DNA from: Vespula vulgaris
Taxonomy: Eukaryota > Arthropoda > Insecta > Hymenoptera > Vespidae
Assembly (NCBI RefSeq): GCF_905475345.1
Contig: NC_066606.1
Coordinates: forward strand, 2,742,001-2,806,000
Direction: 5' to 3'
DNA length: 64,000 nucleotides
Notes under the pieces: model-generated
Database searches by the model: none
What the model was told of the DNA's origin: nothing
What the model saw: only the letters and a program-made list of their open reading frames with translations
Shown here: piece after piece, positions 59,395-64,000 of the stretch
Numbering within the stretch: position 1 is the stretch's first letter
How the letters are laid out: each line of letters starts with the position of its first letter
Position numbers and translations under genes: made by a program

Positions 59395-60005
59395 CCTCTC
59401 ATGCATTCGTAACGTCGAACTAACCTGAGCTAACCTCAAAAGTAAAAAAGAAAAAAAGATCGTCGGGCGTCTTTACCCTTCGCTATGTCGTTTTGATCGC
59501 TTCGAGGACAAGTACATTATAAGTTTGCCTTTTAACCAAGATAAAAGAGATCACTTTTCTTCTCTTTGATGTTATAAGAAATAATTCTCATTCCCGATAA
59601 ATGGCAACTGAACCACCGTCAGCACCCTCACCCCTATTTCTATCTGTCCCTTCTTCTTCTTCTCCTTTTCAAGAATTTTCTACAAAATCGTTCTCTTTAT
59701 CCCTTCTTAATACACTTTCTTTTGTAAATGTACACGAGTACGTAAAAATTCGAATTTACGGGACATCGCAAAATTTCGAAAGCATTTCGATCATATTTAT
59801 CGAGACGAAAGCATCAAATCGGACGCAATCTCATTCGAAAATATTCGAAAGTGATTTTTTTAATTACTAGTCGAGCTTAATTTTATTTATTTCGTACGAA
59901 CGGCTTGGGAAAATCATTTGGTTTAATTTGCTTTGAAAAAAGAAAAAAAAAGAAATTAATAAATGAAAGTAAATAAATGAATAAATAAATGAATGAATAA
60001 ATATA

Positions 60006-60069
<64 letters not shown>

Positions 60070-60149
60070 TGAATAAAAAAGAAAGAAGATTCGAGGACGA
60101 ATTCGATTAATTGAAATAAACTTGTTCTTCAGAGATGTCAGTATAAACT
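57346..60149. other. AT-rich non-coding DNA with small complex patches
   Basis: No gene seen. A/G-rich 57552-57668. GA about 57762-57783. Complex 57784-58030, including a GACGAA/GACGAC repeat (57898-57935). Poly-T blocks and AT-rich 58080-58560. (AAAT)n about 58636-58656. Complex 58660-58960. AT-rich to 59220. TA at 59356-59392. Complex 59393-59560, with CTAACCTGAG/CTAACCTCAA. An 89-codon mixed frame at 59601-59870 without a domain. (AAT)20 at 60006-60067. Confidence 0.5.
60006..60067. repeat. (AAT)20 microsatellite
   Basis: Clean trinucleotide run of about 60 bases, preceded by AAATG/AAAT variants from about 59965. Confidence 0.97.
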
Positions 60150-61092
60150 ATGTCACCCGTAAGTTTCTCCAAAAGTACAAATGCGGTATTCTACAGGATC
60201 GATGGATTAGATAATATCGTCGTAACCCAAATCGTTAAGTGCAAAGCTACGGCATTGACGTTTCTAAAAGGGGAGAGGAAAGAAAAAGAAAAAGAAAGAA
60301 AAGAAAGAAAAGAAAAGGATGCAAAAAATAATTAATTTTCTAGAAACAAATTCGCAAAATTACACTAGAAGCGTATCACCATAAAAGCAATTACTAAATT
60401 CATCGCAATTACTAGTAAAAGTATTAACAGACGATTTCCGAAAGTCAAAATTAAAAAAAAAAGATAAATAAATAAATAAACAAACAAAAATCGAGATATA
60501 CGAAGTAATAATTAAGAACGAGAAGAAAATAAAAAATAAAAAAAAAGAAAATGAAAAGAGAAGACGTAAAAAATAAAAAAATAAAAGAGAGAGAGAGAAA
60601 GAAAAAGAAAAAAGTTTGTACGAGAAACGCGAAAACTTTCAAATAATTTTCTTTTCCTTTTTCGAACTATAAAAAAAAAATAAAATGATAAAAAGATAAT
60701 TGAACAAAAAGAGAATAATCTTTCGATGAGAGAAAGAAAAAGAAAGAAAGAAAGAAAGAGAGAGAAAGAGAGAGAAAGAAAGAGAAAGAATCAGTCGATA
60801 AAAATCGTTGCATCGTTATACAGAACGTACATATACATATATACGTATATATAATACATACACATATACATATACATATATACGAAGATGTACGGCGCGA
60901 AGTTGGTGCCGCAATGCGCCGACATACTGACCCAAAAATACCCCCACCCCTCTCCTCCCCCTCCTCCTCCCCCCCGAAATTTCCTTCTAACCGTCTCAAA
61001 CGTTTTCGTTAACAAAACGTACGATAACTTTTCTTCTCCCTTCGCACAGATACGTACTACGTAAAAGAAATGAATGATAAAAGTGTTTGATT

Positions 61093-61131
<39 letters not shown>

Positions 61132-62240
61132 AAAAGATGGAGAAAATAAAAAATAAAAAAAAAATAAAATAAAAGATGTTCCGAGAAAATCTGGAAAAAG
61201 TTGAAATGTTACAATGTCATACACACAAATATACGCATATATACATTACACACATCGCACACACGCACGCACAGATACGAAATAATAACGGGTTGCTTTG
61301 CTTTCGACATAACCTATACGCACATACACGCACTTCATAAATTGAACGTTATGAGTGTTAAACTGCACAAAACGTTCCGACGCGAGGCGAACGATTTGCG
61401 AAACGATTTTGAAGCTAAATAATACTAGACGTTTTCAATTTCCGTTCATGGCGTTCACACAAACGCACCTACGTACGTACGTACATGTATAGATGTGTAT
61501 ATAAAAAAAAGAAATAGAAAAAAAAAAAATTCGAAAGAATCCATCCAACGGACACTGTTTGGTTATACATTCTTTACCGTACCATGTCGTAGTATACATA
61601 TCGCCGAACGTTTTGTTTCGACGTATGCTACTAACAAACAAATAAATAATTAAAAAAAAAAAAGAAGAAATTGAAAAAAGAAGAAAAAATAATAGAACAA
61701 ATAAATAAATATATAAATATATAGGATGTATATACGGGGAGAGAAACAACGGGCAAAAAGAGAAAGGAAATATGAATTTTTCTGAAGCTCCTGCCATTTT
61801 TGACCGGTGCATATTTCTTTGACGTTTTGATAAAAAAAAAGAGAGAGAGAGAGAGAGATATGAAAAAAAAAGAAAAAAGAAAATCATCATTTTTCCTTCC
61901 TCCAAAATTTTTTTTTTTTTTTTTCATTTTATTATCCCATAGAAAAAGAAAAAAGAAAGAAAGAAAGAAAGAAACGAAACGAAACGAAACGAAACGAAAG
62001 AAAATAAAAGAAGAAAAGAATTCCTAGTTAAAAAGTCGTTACTCAGAACGACATTAGTCTCTTACGAAAGAAAATTTAATAGGAATTTATATTATATCGT
62101 TCCTTTCGTGGAAACGTAATCGAGCGAGAAGATATAAGTAAAAAGAAAAAGAAACAAAAAGGAAGAGAAAAAAAATGGAAAGAAAAAAAATATGTAACCG
62201 ACGACAGGGCGTGGTGGACATAAGGAAGTTATATACATAT
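60150..62240. other. Non-coding DNA, A-rich and GA-rich blocks
   Basis: No gene seen. A mixed patch 60125-60275 with a short plus-strand frame (60150-60335, starts MSPVSFSKSTNAVFYRIDG) of ordinary composition but unknown identity. A/G-rich 60270-60320 and 60520-60620. (GAAA)n and GA about 60732-60790. A GC-bearing patch 60880-61020 with C-run and GGCGC…GCGCC. (GA)n 61099-61128. CATA/CGCA-rich 61215-61280. Mixed 61290-61430. A-rich and GA blocks. (GAAAC)n about 61973-62000. Confidence 0.5.
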
Positions 62241-62366
62241 ATGTATATATATATATATATATATACTATATATATTATACATATATATATACGTGTATGT
62301 GGTATGCATATCGCGAAAGACGACACATCTCTTCAAGCGGAAGAAAGTAGTGAAGAAAAAAAAGAA

Positions 62367-62398
<32 letters not shown>

Positions 62399-63306
62399 AA
62401 AAGGAGTAGAAAGAGAAGGAAAGAGAAAAAAAAAGTCAAGAAACGAATTCCACGAAATTCTCGATGCGAACGCGACGTCTAACGTCGCGAACTACTATTT
62501 CTTTGCGTTCCGCATTTTATTTTCTACTTATAATCTCTCTCCTCTTTTTCCTTCTTACCAAAAATATATAACGACCAGATAACTGAATATACGTGTGCTC
62601 TCGCAAAAGAAAAGAAAAGAAAAGAAAAGAAGAGAAAAGAAAAGAAAAGAAAAAACGAACACTTTTTTTTTCTTCTTCTTTTTCGTAAACGTTTCTCGAC
62701 GAAAAGCGAATTCAACGAGAAAAAAGAAAAAAAAATATATATATACGTATTACATATATATGTGTAACGGTGTTGGACGAGTTTAAAAATGCCGCCATTA
62801 GTAGCTTCTTTGTCTCTGTTTTTCGCTCTTCCTAAGTTCCTCTCTCTTTCTCTCTCTCTTTTACACACACTCTTTATCTCTCTATCTCCGTCTCTCTTAC
62901 GCGCAGTCTGTTCGGATTTGTTCTGGGATTCTCGGAAAGCGAGAAAAGTGAGAACGTTCGTTCTTTCCAACGGTCGTGAGGCTTGGAACGTTGCTTGAAG
63001 GGCACTACTACCGATGTCCTTGAACCTCTCCACGCATCCGTAAATTTATAATACACTGCCACTTGCACTTGAAAACGAAGCTTTCTAAAAGGAGCTTTTC
63101 TTACGCATATGGTATACGATATATTTATTACTTACTGATATGATTTAGAAAATATATATACACCTAAAAAAAAAAAAAAAAAAGAAAGAAAGAGAGAGAA
63201 AGAGAAAGATCTTTCTGTTCGTGTTTCGTTCGATATACTTTTTAACGGTTTGTCGCTGTTTAACCTCGTCAAAGAGAGAGAGAGAGAGAGAGAGAGAAAT
63301 AGCGAG

Positions 63307-63344
<38 letters not shown>

Positions 63345-63440
63345 AGAAACAGTTGAAAATCGTAAAACGGTTGTAAGATCAATGGCGGGATCGATGAACC
63401 TCGAAGCGATAGTGGTAGTAAAATCTTTGAGGGCACTAAC
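62241..63440 (-). other. Proximal part of intron 1 of the minus-strand gene
   Basis: This directly follows the GTTAGT donor on the minus strand. Contents: TA about 62239-62275; (GAA)n 62361-62392; the palindrome at 62471-62489; (AAAAG)n about 62605-62650; a TC-rich and complex patch 62785-63115; poly-A about 63166-63183; and GA tracts 63271-63298 and 63311-63340. On the minus strand the GA tracts are pyrimidine-rich, as introns tolerate. No second exon seen. Confidence 0.5.
62471..62489. repeat. Perfect inverted repeat CGCGACGTCTAACGTCGCG
   Basis: Eight-base arms CGCGACGT/ACGTCGCG with a CTA centre, about 950 bases into the putative first intron. It holds GACGTC-like and CGCG words, striking in AT-rich DNA. 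A symmetric protein-binding site is possible. Confidence 0.65.
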
Positions 63441-63563
63441 CTGTGATAGATCAGCGTCGTCGTAAATCCTTGCTTCCATCGTCATCACGCTGGCCGTGGT
63501 ACCCGTGGTCCCATCGCTTAGGACGAGCGCGACGAAGAAGGCGAAGAAGAAGGCGGCCATCAT
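63441..63563 (-). CDS. First coding exon of a secreted or membrane protein (partial gene)
   Basis: Forty-one codons read leftward from ATGATG (cat cat at 63558-63563) to CTATCACAG at 63441, followed at once by GTTAGT, a strong eukaryotic 5' splice site. The exon ends in phase 0. Residues 3-15 (AAFFFAFFVALVL) form a short hydrophobic core typical of a signal peptide. A Thr/Gly/Ser stretch and then an acidic tail (EARIYDDADLSQ) follow, so cleavage is likely around residues 16-24. An in-frame stop (TGA, read from tca at 63618-63620) with no intervening ATG supports this start. Third positions are mostly C or G, unlike the AT-rich flanks. I do not recognise the family: a 41-residue leader is too little. 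No second exon could be defended, so intron 1 may span much or all of the window. Coding status is likely; function is unknown beyond probable entry to the secretory pathway. Confidence 0.72.
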
Positions 63564-63661
63564 CGTCTGGTCGGTTCTTCTCGCGCGTTTACTTGGAAAA
63601 TGGCGATGGTCAAAGCGTCAAGGTCACTATATTTTATCTCTCTTTAAATATATATACGTAA

Positions 63662-63701
<40 letters not shown>

Positions 63702-64000
63702 CTTTGCTTCTGTATTTCGTCGGGGTAACACAAACAGAATATGAGAAACACAAACGGAGTAGTAACTCACTCGCGAGATCGAAAGAACGGAAAGAGAAAT
63801 AATGGAATGTAAAGAGTAAGGAGAATTAGAAGAAGATGTAGATAAGTTTGTATAGAGAAATGGAAAGAAAGAGAGAAGGAAGGAAGGAAGGAAGGAAGGA
63901 AGGAAGGAAGAAGGAAGAAGGAAGGAAGATCCCTCCTCCTTTTTTTGGGATCCGATTGTTCCTTCGCTTCCGTCGTATTTCCAATAGTTTTCTATATACG
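63564..64000 (-). promoter_or_regulatory. Upstream flank / 5' UTR / possible promoter of the minus-strand gene
   Basis: This is the 5' side of the coding exon. Nearest the ATG (63564-63640) the sequence is mixed and CpG-containing, as expected for a 5' UTR. AT-rich TATA-like words (TATTTAAAG, ATAAAATA on the minus strand) lie about 70-95 bases upstream of the ATG. Then come a (TA)n run at about 63667-63700 and a GGAA/GAAG repeat at about 63874-63925. I cannot place a transcription start, and TATA-like words mean little in such DNA. The 5' UTR may continue past the window or contain another intron. Confidence 0.3.
63874..63925. repeat. (GGAA)n / (GAAG)n microsatellite
   Basis: About ten GGAA units, then GAAGGAA variants, upstream of the coding exon. 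GGAA is also the core of ETS-family binding sites, so clustered ETS sites are formally possible; this is inference. Confidence 0.9.

Noticed and set aside
59415..59445. CTAACCTGAGCTAACCTC considered as telomere-like (TTAGG)n remnant
   Set aside because: Only two imperfect ten-base units, not the five-base insect telomere repeat.
60150..60335. Plus-strand frame MSPVSFSKSTNAVFYRIDG…
   Set aside because: Short, no homology recognised, tail is a GAAA repeat; could be chance.

Overview
The window looks like non-coding DNA from an arthropod nuclear genome, most plausibly an aculeate hymenopteran (wasp or bee). It is strongly AT-rich, yet CpG-containing words such as TCGA, ACGA and CGTT are common in the complex stretches, as in sparsely methylated hymenopteran genomes. 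It is also saturated with microsatellites: (TA)n, (GA)n/(TC)n, (TAA)n, (CTAT)n, (CATA)n, (ATTT)n. I see no operons, Shine-Dalgarno sites, rRNA, convincing tRNA, CRISPR array, phage or plasmid genes. The assignment to Hymenoptera is inference from base composition and repeat style, not from a diagnostic gene.

Only one stretch convinces me as protein-coding. It is a 41-codon first coding exon on the minus strand (63441-63563). It begins ATGATG, encodes a hydrophobic signal-peptide-like leader, and stops at a textbook donor, CAG|GTTAGT. An in-frame stop lies 54 bases upstream of the ATG. The gene runs toward lower coordinates, so much or all of positions 1-63440 could be its first intron, or the intron plus a neighbouring intergenic region. 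I found no second exon I could defend. The longer open frames elsewhere are almost all read-throughs of simple repeats, giving poly-Leu/Ser, poly-Phe, Arg-Glu, Tyr-Ile or Asn runs.

Between the microsatellites are islands of mixed, less AT-rich sequence (about 2.13-2.46, 3.81-4.03, 14.56-14.86, 15.9-16.7, 20.2-20.55, 37.5-37.7, 42.0-42.3, 46.0-46.3, 47.3-47.65, 48.3-48.66 and 53.0-53.48 kb). They are candidates for conserved regulatory elements. Several hold short, clean inverted repeats.

The most distinctive structure is a set of locally duplicated, degenerate direct repeats with periods from about 60 bp to 2 kb. They occur near 2.7, 4.5/5.5, 18.3, 22.3-22.9, 26.1-26.7, 34.2, 41.5, 42.8-43.7, 46.5, 48.8/50.9/52.8, 53.5-54.2 and 56.7-57.3 kb. 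Most copies abut a microsatellite. The array at 42.8-43.7 kb has four copies centred on a palindrome, one of them a perfect 18-mer. The family at 48.8/50.9/52.8 kb is the longest repeat. None of these carries an open frame for a transposase or reverse transcriptase.
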